DNA of 64,000 bases from Allobosea sp. BK604 (GTDB lineage: Bacteria > Pseudomonadota > Alphaproteobacteria > Rhizobiales > Beijerinckiaceae), in the NCBI RefSeq assembly GCF_004341515.1, contig NZ_SLZF01000002.1:62001-126000 (forward strand), written 5' to 3'. The translations under genes and the position numbers were made by a program. Positions 7,620-17,225 of this stretch are shown here, one piece after another; positions within the stretch are counted from its first letter, which is position 1, and each line of letters opens with the position of its first letter. The notes below the pieces were generated by a model. The model did not search any database. It had not been told where the DNA came from and saw only the letters and a list, made by a program, of their open reading frames with translations.

Positions 7620-8792
7620 ATGAAAGCACTCTGCTGGCACGGCAAAGGCGACATCCGCTGCGAGACCGTTCCTGACCCGCAAATCCAAGACGCCGGCGAC
7701 GTGGTGATCAAGGTGACCGCTTGCGCGATCTGCGGTTCCGATTTGCACGTTTACGATGGTTATACGCCTGCAATGAAGGCCGGCGACGTTCTGGGTCACG
7801 AGACAATGGGGGAGGTTGTTGAGGTCGGCCGGGGAGTTCAGCAGCTCAAAGTCGGCGACCGGGTGGTCGTCCCCTTCAACATTGCCTGCGGCGACTGCTT
7901 CTTCTGCCGCAAGCAATTGTTCTCTCTCTGCGACCGCTCCAACCCAAATGCGGATCAGGCCAGAAAGGCGATGGGCCAGTCGCCCTCGGGCCTCTTCGGC
8001 TACTCTCACATGCTTGGGGGATTCCCAGGAGGCCAAGCGGAATATTTGCGCGTGCCCTATGCGGATGTCGGCCCGATCAAGGTTCCCGACGGCATTTCCG
8101 ACGAACAGGTGCTCTTCCTCTCCGACATCTTCCCAACCGGATACATGGCTGCGGAGAACGCCCAGATTGAAGAAGGCGATACGGTCGCCGTCTGGGGCTG
8201 TGGTCCTGTAGGGCAATTTGCGATTCAGTCCGCCTGGATGTTCGGAGCAGGCCGGGTAATCGCGATCGATAACGTTCAAGAGCGGCTCGCGCTGGCGGCC
8301 ACCAAGGGTCGAGCTGAGATCGTCAACTTCGATGACGGCCCTGTTTACGACAGGCTGATGGAGATGACCGCTGGGCGCGGCCCGGATCGTTGCATTGATG
8401 CCGTCGGCGCCGAGGCGCATGGAAGCGGAGCATTCGACGCCGTTGTCGACAAGATCAAGGCTGCGGCCTATCTCGCGACTGATCGTCCGCATGCGCTCCG
8501 AGAGGCGATCATGTGCTGCCGAAAGGGCGGCACCATCTCGATGCCCGGCGTCTATTTCGGCCTTCTCGACAAGATCCCCATGGGCGCCTTTATGAACAAG
8601 GGCCTGACGCTCAAGACGGGTCAGACGCACACCCATCAGTATCTCGCGCCGCTGCTCGAGAAGATTACCTCCGGCGAGATCGACCCCTCCTTCGTCATCA
8701 CCCACCGGGCAGGGCTCGAGGATGGACCGGGTCTCTACCAGACATTCCGCGACAAGGAGGACGGCTGCATCAAGGTCGTTCTAACCCCGTGA
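7620..8792 (+). CDS. Zinc-dependent alcohol dehydrogenase (MDR family)
   Basis: A 390-residue medium-chain dehydrogenase. The N-terminal catalytic part has CAICGSDLH (catalytic zinc Cys) and GHETMGEV; the structural-zinc loop carries four Cys ([20 protein letters not shown]). The Rossmann domain has [15 protein letters not shown]. The overall pattern is that of the long glutathione-independent formaldehyde-dehydrogenase-like subgroup with an extra C-terminal insertion. It should oxidise an alcohol or aldehyde hydrate with NAD; the substrate is unknown. The start at 7620 is chosen from AGAGGA upstream and from conservation with the copy at 32857. It is preceded by an exact EcfG promoter and followed after 11 bases by an SDR gene. 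Confidence 0.88.
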   Translation: MKALCWHGKGDIRCETVPDPQIQDAGDVVIKVTACAICGSDLHVYDGYTPAMKAGDVLGHETMGEVVEVGRGVQQLKVGDRVVVPFNIACGDCFFCRKQLFSLCDRSNPNADQARKAMGQSPSGLFGYSHMLGGFPGGQAEYLRVPYADVGPIKVPDGISDEQVLFLSDIFPTGYMAAENAQIEEGDTVAVWGCGPVGQFAIQSAWMFGAGRVIAIDNVQERLALAATKGRAEIVNFDDGPVYDRLMEMTAGRGPDRCIDAVGAEAHGSGAFDAVVDKIKAAAYLATDRPHALREAIMCCRKGGTISMPGVYFGLLDKIPMGAFMNKGLTLKTGQTHTHQYLAPLLEKITSGEIDPSFVITHRAGLEDGPGLYQTFRDKEDGCIKVVLTP

Positions 8793-8803
8793 AGGAACAC
8801 CAC

Positions 8804-9595
8804 ATGGCTTAAGGATTTGGAAAGCTCGCCGTTATCACCGGTGCATCAAGTGGAATCGGCTTAGAGTTAGCGCGGCTCGCCGCGGCGGATAGATATGACC
8901 TCATCATTGCGGCCGATGAAACGGACATCCATGAGGCAGCCGAGAACCTGCGAGCCGCCGGAGCAAAGGTTGTTTCGGTCGTCGCCGACCTCAGCGATGA
9001 GGAGGGCGTTGGAGAATTGAATGCCGAAATCGCCAAAGCTGGGCGGCCGGTTGATTTGCTCTTCGCCAATGCCGGGCGCGGGCTCGGACACGGTTTCCTC
9101 GACCAGGACGACGCGGAGTGGTTGCGTGTCATCGACACGAATATCGTTGGCACGCTGCTGTTGCTCAAGAAGATTGGGCGGCAGATGCGGGACCGCGGCG
9201 AAGGGCGGATCCTGATCACCGGTTCGATCGCTGGTTTCATGCCAGGGACGTTCCAGGCGATCTATAACGGAACCAAGGCCTTCATCGATTCCTTTTCCTT
9301 CGCCCTGCGCGAGGAGCTCAGGGACACCGGCGTCACGGTTACGTGCCTCATGCCAGGAGCAACCGAAACCCGCTTTTTCGAGCGCGCCGGTCTCTTGGAC
9401 ACGAAGATCGGGCAGGATGAGAAAGACGACCCCAAGGACGTGGCCAAGGCGGGTTACGAGGCACTGATGGCTGGCGAAGGCGATGTCGTAAGCGGGTGGA
9501 AGAACAAGATCCAGTCTTCCCTTGCCAATGTCACACCCGCGGAAACTCTCGCCAAGCAGCACCGGAAGATGGCGGAGCCGGGTTCGGCCGGCTGA
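8804..9595 (+). pseudogene. Short-chain dehydrogenase with stop at codon 3
   Basis: Conceptual translation from ATG 8804 gives Met-Ala-stop (TAA 8810-8812) and then an uninterrupted SDR of about 260 residues: GKLAVITGASSGIGLELA (cofactor loop), FANAGRG, the catalytic Ser in GSIAGF and the Y-x3-K motif in YNGTKAF. The expected start, with AAGGA upstream and 11 bases after the dehydrogenase stop, is intact apart from this nonsense codon. The next usable start (TTG 9017) would remove the nucleotide-binding fold. So the gene is either inactivated, read from a rare start, or the TAA is a sequence error. The intact remainder suggests a very recent event. Confidence 0.75.
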
Positions 9596-9778
9596 TGCTA
9601 GGGTTCCCACGACAACGACCAACGCGATATGTGGCACTACTAGGCCTTCATATCGCCCCGCGAACGGCGCGCGCGGCCGGCTTTTCCGGGCGCGCAGAAT
9701 GTCAGGCAGCTTTGCGGTTGATGCCGCTGGCCGCCAGCCGTCACCTTCTTGTCGGTTGCAGCTACTGTCCCAGCCTGG

Positions 9779-10066
9779 TTACTGCAGTGGCAGGCCGGCC
9801 GATGGCTCGTCGATAGCCTCGCGGTAGGCCGCGTCCACGAAAAGTCGAAGGCTCTTTCGGACGGCCGTCGTTAGCTCGATATCCACTCCGGCTTCAGTTT
9901 TCCCACGCACAACAAGGCGAGCAATTTCTCGTTTGAAGGCCTCATGCAGCGCGGGGACCTGTTCAGAATCGGATGGCGTTGCTCTCGTGTGAACAAAGGC
10001 AGCTACGAGCAGCCGGCGCAGACCCGCATTCAGAGCCTTGGCAATGACGACATCTTCGTGGGCCAT
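9779..10066 (-). CDS. Small hypothetical protein upstream of ku
   Basis: A 95-residue helical protein (MAHEDVVIAKALNAGLRRLL at the start, then charged helices with KREIARLVVRGKTEAGVDIE). The frame extends further upstream antisense to ku, but the start at 10066 is fixed by GGGAGGAG 9 bases before it. It is divergent from the ku gene across about 100 bases that contain a symmetric GGAAC/GTTCC pair. No recognised family; a stress role is suggested only by position. Confidence 0.55.
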   Translation of the reverse strand: MAHEDVVIAKALNAGLRRLLVAAFVHTRATPSDSEQVPALHEAFKREIARLVVRGKTEAGVDIELTTAVRKSLRLFVDAAYREAIDEPSAGLPLQ

Positions 10067-10099
10067 CGAGTCGGCTCCTCCCGGACACGCGATTGGATG

Positions 10100-10127
10100 G
10101 GAACCATCGCCATCACCGGCTAGTTCC
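10100..10127. promoter_or_regulatory. Candidate bidirectional stress promoter
   Basis: GGAAC at 10100-10104 and GTTCC at 10123-10127, 18 bases apart, so each strand reads GGAAC-N18-GTT. The spacing is one or two bases longer than ideal and the -10 is not CGTT. It lies between the divergent ku and hypothetical genes. Confidence 0.3.
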
Positions 10128-10168
10128 TCGCTCGCGTTGATTTCAAGGACGTAACCCAGGGGAATCGC

Positions 10169-11008
10169 ATGGCTCCGCGTGCTGTCTGGAAAGGCGTTCT
10201 CAAGATCGCCGAGGTCACCTGTCCGGTGTCGCTTTACACGGCGGCCTCGACGTCCGAGCGGATCTCGTTCCACACGCTGAACCGCAAGACCGGAAACCGC
10301 GTCCACCGCCAATTCATCGACGAGGTCTCGGGCAAGCCGGTGGAGACTGAGGATCAGGTGAAAGGGTACGACAAGGGCGATGGCGACTACGTCATGCTTG
10401 AGCCCGAAGAGATTGCGGCCGCCATCCCCGAAAGCGACAAGACCCTCACCGTCGAGACGTTTCTGCCCTGCGACGAGATCGATGATATTTTCTTCGACAA
10501 ACCATATTACGTTTCGCCCAGCACCGCTGTCGCGTCAGAGGCCTTTGCGCTGATCCGGGAGGGGATGAAGGGCCGAAAATCGGCCGCGCTCGCCCGAACA
10601 GTGATCTTCCGCCGGATGCGGTCAATCCTGATCAGGCCTCACGGCGACGGCCTCCTCGCTACGACATTGAACTTTGATTACGAAGTTCGCTCGGCAGAGG
10701 ACGCGTTCAGCGACGTGCCCGCCATCAAGATCGACGACGAGATGCTCGAACTGGCCGAGCACATCATCAAGACCAAAGCCGGCGAGTTCGATCCCAAGGA
10801 GTTCGACGACCGCTATGAAAGCGCGCTGGCCGAGCTCGTTCAGGCGAAGGTCGAAGGGCGGAAGATCAAGCCGCAGAAGCGGCCCGAGCCCACCAAGGTC
10901 GTCAGCCTTCTCGACGCGTTGCGGGAGAGCGCAAAGGCAGGCGATGGCAAGAAGTCGGCGAAGGCGCCCGCCTCTGCGAAGCAGGCTCTGCGCAGGAAGG
11001 CGAGCTGA
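10169..11008 (+). CDS. ku: Ku protein for non-homologous end joining (first copy)
   Basis: A 279-residue bacterial Ku homologue. It has the start MAPRAVWKGVLKIAEVTCPV, the FHTLNRKTGNRVHRQFID block, KGYDKGDGDYVMLEPEEI and YYVSP, then a Lys/Ala-rich C-terminal tail (about residues 235-279) typical of Ku. Bacterial Ku forms a dimeric ring that threads onto double-strand break ends and recruits LigD. The ATG has AGGGG at 6 bases. Its stop codon abuts the stop codon of the second ku gene on the opposite strand with no base between. Two Ku proteins are common in rhizobia and may form homo- or heterodimers. Confidence 0.95.
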   Translation: MAPRAVWKGVLKIAEVTCPVSLYTAASTSERISFHTLNRKTGNRVHRQFIDEVSGKPVETEDQVKGYDKGDGDYVMLEPEEIAAAIPESDKTLTVETFLPCDEIDDIFFDKPYYVSPSTAVASEAFALIREGMKGRKSAALARTVIFRRMRSILIRPHGDGLLATTLNFDYEVRSAEDAFSDVPAIKIDDEMLELAEHIIKTKAGEFDPKEFDDRYESALAELVQAKVEGRKIKPQKRPEPTKVVSLLDALRESAKAGDGKKSAKAPASAKQALRRKAS

Positions 11009-11797
11009 TCACTTCCGCCGGGGCTCGAGGCTCTTCTTGAGCGCATCCATGATGTTGACGACGTTACCCTCGGTGGGCTGACGCGCTGCCGCCTTGGCGG
11101 GCTTGCGCCCCTTCTGCTTCGCCTTGATGATCGCGAGCAACTCGTCCTGGACAGGATCCTTCGCAAGCTCAGGCGACCAGTCCTTCGTCCGGGTCGTAAT
11201 GAGCTTGTCCATCAGCGGACGAAGGTCGGCTTCGGGCTCCGCCTTGTCGATCCCCGCGAAGTAGTCCTTCTCCGGCCGGACCTCGTCGCCATACCGCAAA
11301 GTCCAGAGAATGATGCCATTATCGCGGGCATCCAACAGCACGGCGCGTTCGCGGCGGTAGAGTACGACGCGGGAGATGCCGACCGTCTTGGTCCGTTTCA
11401 TCGCCTCGCGGATTACGGAAAACGCCTCCTCCCCGACTTTGGCGTCGGGCACGAGGTAATGGGGGGTATCGTACCAGATCCACCCGACGGACGAGCGTGG
11501 AGCGAAGGTCTCGATGTCGATCGTCCGAGTGCTTTCCAGGGCAACAGCATCGAGTTCGTCATCCTCCAGGACGACGTATTCGTCGTCGCCCTTCGGATAG
11601 CCTTTGACCTCATCGTCGTCAGCGACCGGCTTACCGGTAACCGCATCGACGAAGCGACTCTGGATGCGGTTTCCCGTCTTGCGGTTGAGCGTATGGAAGC
11701 GGACTTTCTCGCTGTCGGAATGCGCCGGCATCATCGCCACGGGACAGGTCACGAGCGACAGCTTCAGGTAGCCCTTCCAGAAGGTCCGCGGCGCCAT
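11009..11797 (-). CDS. ku: Ku protein for non-homologous end joining (second copy)
   Basis: A 262-residue Ku paralogue (MAPRTFWKGYLKLSLVTCPV start, FHTLNRKTGNRIQSRFVD, KGYPKGDDEYVVLEDDEL). Its tail is shorter and ends with LKKSLEPRRK, so the C-terminal DNA- or LigD-contacting extension differs from the first copy. The start at 11797 is set by homology with copy one and GGGAG upstream; an upstream in-frame start adds residues absent in the family. It lies 76 bases after ligD on the same strand and is probably co-transcribed from the ligD promoter. Confidence 0.95.
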   Translation of the reverse strand: MAPRTFWKGYLKLSLVTCPVAMMPAHSDSEKVRFHTLNRKTGNRIQSRFVDAVTGKPVADDDEVKGYPKGDDEYVVLEDDELDAVALESTRTIDIETFAPRSSVGWIWYDTPHYLVPDAKVGEEAFSVIREAMKRTKTVGISRVVLYRRERAVLLDARDNGIILWTLRYGDEVRPEKDYFAGIDKAEPEADLRPLMDKLITTRTKDWSPELAKDPVQDELLAIIKAKQKGRKPAKAAARQPTEGNVVNIMDALKKSLEPRRK

Positions 11798-11873
11798 GGT
11801 CACATCTCCCAATCGTCCCGGAGAACGCCCCGCCACGTACGATCGTTCCTTATCGAGCGCTTTCGGCAGTCGT

Positions 11874-14495
11874 TCACGCGGCCTCGCCGCGCTTGCGCAG
11901 CTTCTTGATGGCGTCAGCGATCGATCCGGCGGCGGCGTCGTACTCTGCCCAGGCCTTGGTCTTCTGGAGCAGGCCAGGGACGGTCCTGACGGTGTAACGG
12001 CTGGGGTCGAGATCAGATTTGACCTGCGACCAGGTCAATGGCATCGACGCGTGCGCCCCCGGCCGCGCCCTGGGCGATAGCGGGGCGACCGCCGTCGCCA
12101 TCCGGTCGTTGCGCAGATAGTCGAGGAAGATGCGGCCGTTCCTCAGCCGCTTGGCCATGTTGACCACGTAACGCGTCGGCTCCTCGCCGGCTAATTCAGC
12201 ACAGACACGGCGCGCGAAATCCTTGGCCTTGGGCCAGTCGACGGAGGCGCGTTTGCCGGCGGCCAATGGCGCAACGACGTGAAGGCCCTTACCTCCCGTC
12301 GTTTTGCAGAAGGTGGGGAGGCCCAGAGCCTCGAGCCTCTCGCGCATCTGCCGCGCGGCAGCAATCACATCGCCAAAACTGACGCCCGGTCCTGGATCCA
12401 GATCGAAGACCAGTCGCCCGGGCGCCTCCGGGTCGCCTGGGGCGCAGTTCCAGGGATGGAGCTCGATGCCCCCGATCTGAGCTGCCGCCGCTAGGGCTTC
12501 GATCCGATCGATCTGGAGGTAGGGCTTCTTGTCGCCGAAGACGCGGACGAGCTCGAACAGGTTAGAAGTGCCCATGCCGGCGTGCCTCTGGAAGAACTTC
12601 TCCCCGTCGATTCCATCGGGCGCACGTACAAGGGAGCACGGCCGCCCCCTGATATGCGGCAGCAGCCATTCGCCGACGGCCTCAAAATATTCCGCCAGTT
12701 CCTGCTTGGAGACGGGACGGCCGTCTTCTGCATCGGGCCATAACGGCTTGTCGGGATGGCTGATGCTGACGCCCATGACATCGGCTCTGCCGCCACGTCC
12801 ACGAGCGCGAGCGGGCGGAGGCGCCGGCGTTTCGGTCTCCGTCGGATCGGCAGGCAGTTCGGTTTCGACCTCTTCCGCCGGCTTGTCCTCCCGGAGCCCC
12901 TTGAACGCCGCCTGGCGGACCATGCCATCGCCGGTCCAACCGGCGAATTCGATCTCGGCGACGAGCTCCGGTTTCAACCAGGTCACGCCCGGCTCGCGCT
13001 TCGGCGCGCCCGCCCCCGTGAACGGCGATTTCGTCGCAGCGACGGCTTTCAGCCTTGGCAAAAGCGAAGCGACCTTGGAGGCGCTGTAGCCAGTCCCGAC
13101 TCTACCGACATAGATGAAATGCGAGCCTCGGTTGACGCCGACGAGCAGCGACCGGAACTTGCCGGCGGTGGTAGACCACCCGCCGATGACGACCTCATGG
13201 CCGGCACGGCATTTTGCCTTCGTCCACGTGTCGCTGCGCCCCGAGACGTAGGGCGCATCGGTCGCCTTCGAGACGATCCCTTCCAGGGACAGCTTGCAGG
13301 CCGATTTCAGGACGGCGTCGCCGCCGGTTTCGAAATGCTCGACATAGCGCAGGACGACCCCGTCGGCGTGCTCGTCGAGATAGGTCTTGAGCCGCTCCTT
13401 TCGCTTCAGGAGCGCCAGCTCGCGCAAGTCGGCCCCCTCCCCGAAGAGCATGTCGAACGCGAAGAAAACTAGGTCATCCGCCTTGCCCTCGGACAGGGCA
13501 GCCTGGAGCGCGGCAAAGTCCGGAGAACCGTGGCTGTCGAGCGCGACGATCTCGCCGTCGATGATGGCGTCCGGCAGGATCTGGGCAGCCTCAGCGATCG
13601 CAGCGAATTTCGAGGACCAGTCGAGGCCCTTGCGTGTCTTCAACGTGACCTTGCTGGCTTCGATGCGCATCTGGATGCGATAGCCGTCGAACTTGATCTC
13701 GTGCACCCAGTCGTTGCCGTTCGCGGGGCGCTCGACGCTCCGGCATAACTGTGGCTCGACGAACGATGGCATTTTGACTGCCACGGTCTTTCGCGACGAA
13801 GTGGGCTTGGCGGAGCGCCTCTCCTTCGCGGCAAGCCCCTTTCGGCTATCCCATTCCGCATCCGGCGTCAGGACATCCTCGGAAAGCAAAAATGGCTTGG
13901 GTGAGCGGCCCTTGCCCGCCGCGATCGCAGACATGCTCCGGCCCGAGGCGACCGATGTGTCGGTCTTTAAGATGGCTTCTCCTTCGCCATCAACCGCGTG
14001 AGCGTCGCGGTGTTTGATGAGGAGCCAATTGGTCCGCTTGCCTCCGTCGCGGTCGCGCCTCATCCTGACAAGCACGAAGCTACCGTGGAGCCGGTCCCCG
14101 TGGAGGGTGAACTTCAAGTCCCCCTTTGCAAGCTGACGCTGTGGACTGAGCCTGCCTTCCGGCTCCCAAAAGCCGCGATCCCACAGAAGGACGGTCCCGC
14201 CCCCATACTCTCCCTTCGGAATCGTTCCTTCGAAGTCACCATAGGCAAGCGGGTGATCCTCCACCTCCACGGCAAGGCGCTTGTCCTGGGGATCAAGTGA
14301 AGGTCCCTTCGTCACGGCCCAGGACTTGAATACACCATCGAGCTCGAGGCGCAGGTCGTAGTGCAGCCGTGTGGCGTCATGTTTTTGGATGACGAAGCGT
14401 AATCGGTTTGAAGGCGCAACGGCGACATCATCGCTAGGCTCTCTCGTCTTCTCGAAATCGCGCTTTGCGCGGTAGGATTTCAGCTTTTCTGACAC
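11874..14495 (-). CDS. ligD: Multidomain DNA ligase D
   Basis: An 873-residue LigD with domain order phosphoesterase, ligase, polymerase. Residues about 30-160 are the 3'-phosphoesterase ([28 protein letters not shown]). Residues about 245-540 are the ATP-dependent ligase, with catalytic Lys about 268 in HEIKFDGYR, followed by [10 protein letters not shown]. Residues about 580-860 are the primase-type polymerase ([11 protein letters not shown] metal site, [13 protein letters not shown]). It joins broken ends together with Ku. GTG is the start, with AGGGGA 8 bases upstream. An exact EcfG promoter lies 27 bases before the start, so NHEJ is likely induced by general stress. Confidence 0.96.
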   Translation of the reverse strand: MSEKLKSYRAKRDFEKTREPSDDVAVAPSNRLRFVIQKHDATRLHYDLRLELDGVFKSWAVTKGPSLDPQDKRLAVEVEDHPLAYGDFEGTIPKGEYGGGTVLLWDRGFWEPEGRLSPQRQLAKGDLKFTLHGDRLHGSFVLVRMRRDRDGGKRTNWLLIKHRDAHAVDGEGEAILKTDTSVASGRSMSAIAAGKGRSPKPFLLSEDVLTPDAEWDSRKGLAAKERRSAKPTSSRKTVAVKMPSFVEPQLCRSVERPANGNDWVHEIKFDGYRIQMRIEASKVTLKTRKGLDWSSKFAAIAEAAQILPDAIIDGEIVALDSHGSPDFAALQAALSEGKADDLVFFAFDMLFGEGADLRELALLKRKERLKTYLDEHADGVVLRYVEHFETGGDAVLKSACKLSLEGIVSKATDAPYVSGRSDTWTKAKCRAGHEVVIGGWSTTAGKFRSLLVGVNRGSHFIYVGRVGTGYSASKVASLLPRLKAVAATKSPFTGAGAPKREPGVTWLKPELVAEIEFAGWTGDGMVRQAAFKGLREDKPAEEVETELPADPTETETPAPPPARARGRGGRADVMGVSISHPDKPLWPDAEDGRPVSKQELAEYFEAVGEWLLPHIRGRPCSLVRAPDGIDGEKFFQRHAGMGTSNLFELVRVFGDKKPYLQIDRIEALAAAAQIGGIELHPWNCAPGDPEAPGRLVFDLDPGPGVSFGDVIAAARQMRERLEALGLPTFCKTTGGKGLHVVAPLAAGKRASVDWPKAKDFARRVCAELAGEEPTRYVVNMAKRLRNGRIFLDYLRNDRMATAVAPLSPRARPGAHASMPLTWSQVKSDLDPSRYTVRTVPGLLQKTKAWAEYDAAAGSIADAIKKLRKRGEAA

Positions 14496-14521
14496 CGCGA
14501 TCGTCCCCTCTACGATCCTTC

Positions 14522-14546
14522 AACGTCAGGCCTTTTTTCGTGTTCC
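14522..14546 (-). promoter_or_regulatory. EcfG-type general stress promoter of ligD
   Basis: Minus strand GGAAC (14546-14542), 16-base spacer, CGTT (14525-14522), exact consensus, 27 bases before the ligD start codon. Confidence 0.72.
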
Positions 14547-14673
14547 GTCCCTGGCGGCGGCGCTCGCCATCGCGATGGAAACGGGATAACGCCGCGTTTC
14601 GCTGACCCCCAGAGGCAGGGCCGGTCGGACCAGCATCCGCGCGATGCCGTCTAAATTCTAATCAAATGGCAGA

Positions 14674-14699
14674 GGAACATTGAGTAATGACGAGGTGTT
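14674..14699 (+). promoter_or_regulatory. Candidate stress promoter
   Basis: GGAAC at 14674-14678, 17-base spacer, TGTT at 14696-14699. One mismatch at the -10. If used, transcription would start near 14706, which favours the ATG at 14734 as start of the transglutaminase-like gene. Confidence 0.4.
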
Positions 14700-14733
14700 T
14701 GCGGTGTCGGAAACTCTCACCGAGACATCAACA

Positions 14734-15558
14734 ATGCAAATTCGCGTCGGCTACCGGATCGAGATCAGCACGGCCCAGCCCATACCTGGTCTGTTACTCC
14801 TCGATCCACATCCCAGCCGCAAGAAGGACATCATCAGCCGACAGTTTAGGGAGGTCGTATCTCTCGCAGACGGCAGCGACATTCCGGTCGAGGAATACAC
14901 AGATGGGTTCGGCAACCGGTGTCGCCGGCTCGTGGTGCCGCAGGGCGGCGCCGTTTTCAGAAGCGACATTTTAGTGCGCGACCCGGGCGTTCCGGACCAG
15001 TTCGACAGGGATGCGCCCGAAATCTGGCCTGCCGACCTGCCGGCGGAAACGATCGAGTATATGCTTTCCAGCCGATACTGTGAGGTCGATGAACTGTCGT
15101 CGACCGCCTGGAACCTTTTCGGGAACTACCAGCCTGGCTGGAACCGAGTCAAACAAATCTGCAATTTTGTGCACGCGCAGCTTCGCTTTGACTATCAGTG
15201 TGCCCGGAGCACCCGAACAGCCGCGCAGGCGTTGAACGAAGGGGTCGGGGTTTGCCGCGATTTCACCCACCTTGCGATTGCACTTTGCCGGTGCATGAAC
15301 ATCCCGGCGCGCTACTGCAATGGCTTTCTGGGTGACATAGGTGTGCCACCCGATCCGGCACCGATGGACTACAACGCGTGGTTCGAGGCGTACCTCGGCG
15401 GCCAGTGGTACACCTTCGACGCCCGCCATAACACTCCCCGCATCGGACGGGTCCTTGTGGCGCGCGGCCGGGACGCGGCCGACGTCCCAATGATCCACAC
15501 TTTCGGGCCGCACTCGCTGCAGAGATTCGAGATCATCACCGAGGAGGTGGCGGCTTAA
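14734..15558 (+). CDS. Transglutaminase-like protein, catalytic His replaced
   Basis: A 274-residue protein. Its N-terminal beta domain begins QIRVGYRIEI, and its C-terminal transglutaminase/protease fold has the Cys in GVGVCRDFTHLA and the Asp in TFDARHN. At the place of the catalytic His it has Asn (MDYNAWFEAYLGG), so it may be inactive or use another base. Family members begin at the M-x-I-R-V-G-Y motif, hence ATG 14734. In-frame TTG 14680 and GTG 14704 are alternatives, the latter with a GAGG 8 bases upstream. It is divergent from ligD. Role unknown; related proteins are often encoded near circularly permuted ATP-grasp genes, which are not seen here. Confidence 0.8.
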   Translation: MQIRVGYRIEISTAQPIPGLLLLDPHPSRKKDIISRQFREVVSLADGSDIPVEEYTDGFGNRCRRLVVPQGGAVFRSDILVRDPGVPDQFDRDAPEIWPADLPAETIEYMLSSRYCEVDELSSTAWNLFGNYQPGWNRVKQICNFVHAQLRFDYQCARSTRTAAQALNEGVGVCRDFTHLAIALCRCMNIPARYCNGFLGDIGVPPDPAPMDYNAWFEAYLGGQWYTFDARHNTPRIGRVLVARGRDAADVPMIHTFGPHSLQRFEIITEEVAA

Positions 15559-15636
15559 TCGAGCCGGCACCGTGTTACGAGCCAACCGGAATGATAGCTC
15601 AGCGCCACAGGTAAGATCCGGCGCAACCGCAGCCGT

Positions 15637-15879
15637 CTAATGGGGAGCGAGCCGCGGCAGGCGGTCTACGGGGAGATGGTATGTGTAGGGGGCGGCTTGC
15701 GTGCCCTCGCCACGGCGTTCGATTTCGCCATTTGCCATCAGGCGCTCGCAGGTTTCCGCAAGCAATTGACGGTCGTCCTGAGGCGAACCAAAAAGTGCAA
15801 GGGCCAAGTCCTGTTCAGTAAAGCCTTCCTCACCACCGTCAGCAAGGATCGCCATTAGCTTGTCAGCGAAAGCAAGCAT
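15637..15879 (-). CDS. Small winged-helix-like hypothetical protein
   Basis: An 80-residue protein with an apparent helix-helix-turn-helix-wing layout: MLAFADKLMAIL, then GFTEQDLALALFG, a helix with LLAETCERLMANGEIERRG, and an aromatic end PYTYHLP. This is typical of small winged-helix folds that are annotated as hypothetical. GGAGGAGG lies 5 bases before the ATG, which sets the start at 15879 although the frame is open further upstream. A 7-bp hairpin lies about 25 bases upstream. Confidence 0.6.
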   Translation of the reverse strand: MLAFADKLMAILADGGEEGFTEQDLALALFGSPQDDRQLLAETCERLMANGEIERRGEGTQAAPYTYHLPVDRLPRLAPH

Positions 15880-16232
15880 GCTTCCTCCTCCTATAACCAA
15901 TCTGGAGCGCTAGGGAAGCGCTCTACAGGGCTAACATTCACGGCACGCGGTTGTTTCGGTCAGCGATTTCCGCCGCATGTCCTCAGCAGTGTATGGCCCA
16001 TAAGGGAGTCAATGTCTCCCGAAGCCAATGAGACGTCAGGCGCCCAGCCCAACACCATGAGGACCGTACTGGACGCCGCGGCCAGGCGCGCAAGACCTCC
16101 GAGAGCGCGGCAGCCGCGACGCCGTTGGCGGAACGCTGAGATCACGTCAAGGCGTTTGCAGCCTATCAAAAGATAATGCCGCCGGCTGTGGTGGCAGTAA
16201 AAACGGCGTGGATATGCTGTAGGAGAAAATCC
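15880..16232. other. Intergenic region with a hairpin
   Basis: About 350 bases with no supported gene. GAGCGCT at 15905-15911 pairs perfectly with AGCGCTC at 15917-15923 (5-base loop), upstream of the minus-strand gene. A GGAAC at 16130-16134 followed by CGTT at 16153 has an 18-base spacer and is too long to call with confidence. The remainder holds only Arg-rich frames without ribosome binding sites. Confidence 0.45.
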
Positions 16233-16475
16233 ATGGTCTCGGGAAAAGCGGAGGTTGTCACGCATTTGGGCAACCGGATTTCACTGATATTCGATATGGT
16301 GAGTGTCGACGGCCCTCGGCGGGCTGGACATTTGCGCTGTGACACCTCCAAATTTGAGCCGACGGCGTTCCTCTACCCGTTGCTGCTAAAGTGCGAGGAT
16401 GGAACCAATCTTGACATTGCAGTGACCAACCAGAGCGATCGGCATCTATCGTTTGTTGGCAAAATCGCTAGCTGA
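16233..16475 (+). CDS. Small hypothetical protein (80 aa)
   Basis: An 80-residue, probably beta-rich protein (VTHLGNRISLIFDMVSVDG, then a Cys-containing middle and QSDRHLSFVGKIAS). The start at 16233 is fixed by AGGAG 7 bases before the ATG; the open frame before it is not conserved-looking. It has no signal, membrane segment or known motif. A GGAAC-N18-CGTT element lies about 80 bases upstream. Confidence 0.55.
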   Translation: MVSGKAEVVTHLGNRISLIFDMVSVDGPRRAGHLRCDTSKFEPTAFLYPLLLKCEDGTNLDIAVTNQSDRHLSFVGKIAS

Positions 16476-16599
16476 GACCTGAAGCATGGCGATTTTGCTG
16501 ATAGAACGCGCCGCCCGCTGGCAATGACGGAGGCTAATCTAACCGGGTTGGTCAGGAAGCCTGGAGGGCGGCGCAGGAACTTTGCGGAGAGCTGCGCAT

Positions 16600-16901
16600 T
16601 TGAGCGTCATGCCTCGCTTTTACATCGACACATCAGACGGTGATTCAATTCTCATCGATGAGGAGGGCATTGAACTCGCCGATTACCAAGCAGCGCGCTA
16701 TGCTGCATTAGACAGCCTTCCAGACATGGCGAATGATAAGCTTCCTATGGAGACAATCGGGAATTTGTGGTGCGAGTCAGGAACGGCGCCGGAAGAACTC
16801 TGTATTTTGCAACGCTCGTCCTGCGAGGCGGCTGGTGTTCAGAGGGAGCGGATCCCGGTTACGAGTTCTTTTCCAAGAGCACGTCGCGCCCGTCTAAGTA
16901 G
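16600..16901 (+). pseudogene. DUF6894 family protein with frameshift
   Basis: The first part reads PRFYIDTSDGDSILIDEEG and LPDMANDKLPMETIG, the DUF6894 pattern. The normal continuation (EFVVRVRNGAGRTLYFATLV) is present but in another frame, beginning at about 16762. Adding one base to the GGG at 16759-16761 restores a single frame ending at TAG 16899-16901. Without repair the frame runs on to 17076 with atypical Arg/Ser/Pro-rich residues. The start is probably TTG 16600 (GGAG 10 bases upstream) or ATG 16609. Function of the family is unknown; a paralogue lies at 37552. Confidence 0.75.
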
Positions 16902-17225
16902 CTCGCCAGCGCTTTTGCCAAGAAAGCTTTGGTTGCGGGCGCGGCGGGCTAAATGTTTGCGGAAGCGGGTGCCAGCTAGAGCGACTGAATGTCGAATAAA
17001 ACCGCCTCGAACGTCGCAACCAATCCCTCAGTTTGCCACTGCTGCCACTCCCCCTTTGCCGACCAAGCCCATTTGAATCAATCGTGATCCAAAACTCCGG
17101 CGAGTAGGTTCGACGACGGTGGGACCGCGTGATTCCTTCCATCCTCAAGACGGGCTAACCTCCGTTCTCGTCGACCGGCTGTTCGGGGAGTGGGTGCCCG
17201 GCGTCATCGAAGTCATTTTCACGAT
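16902..17225. other. Intergenic region, nothing recognised
   Basis: About 320 bases between the broken DUF6894 gene and the convergent gene at 17226. No gene, repeat, promoter motif or clear terminator was seen. Confidence 0.45.

Noticed and set aside
7503-8705. A 400-codon minus-strand open frame
   Set aside because: Antisense shadow of the alcohol dehydrogenase at 7620.
16130-16156. GGAAC-N18-CGTT before the gene at 16233
   Set aside because: Spacer is 18 bases, longer than the 16-17 of all exact sites here, so not called as a promoter.
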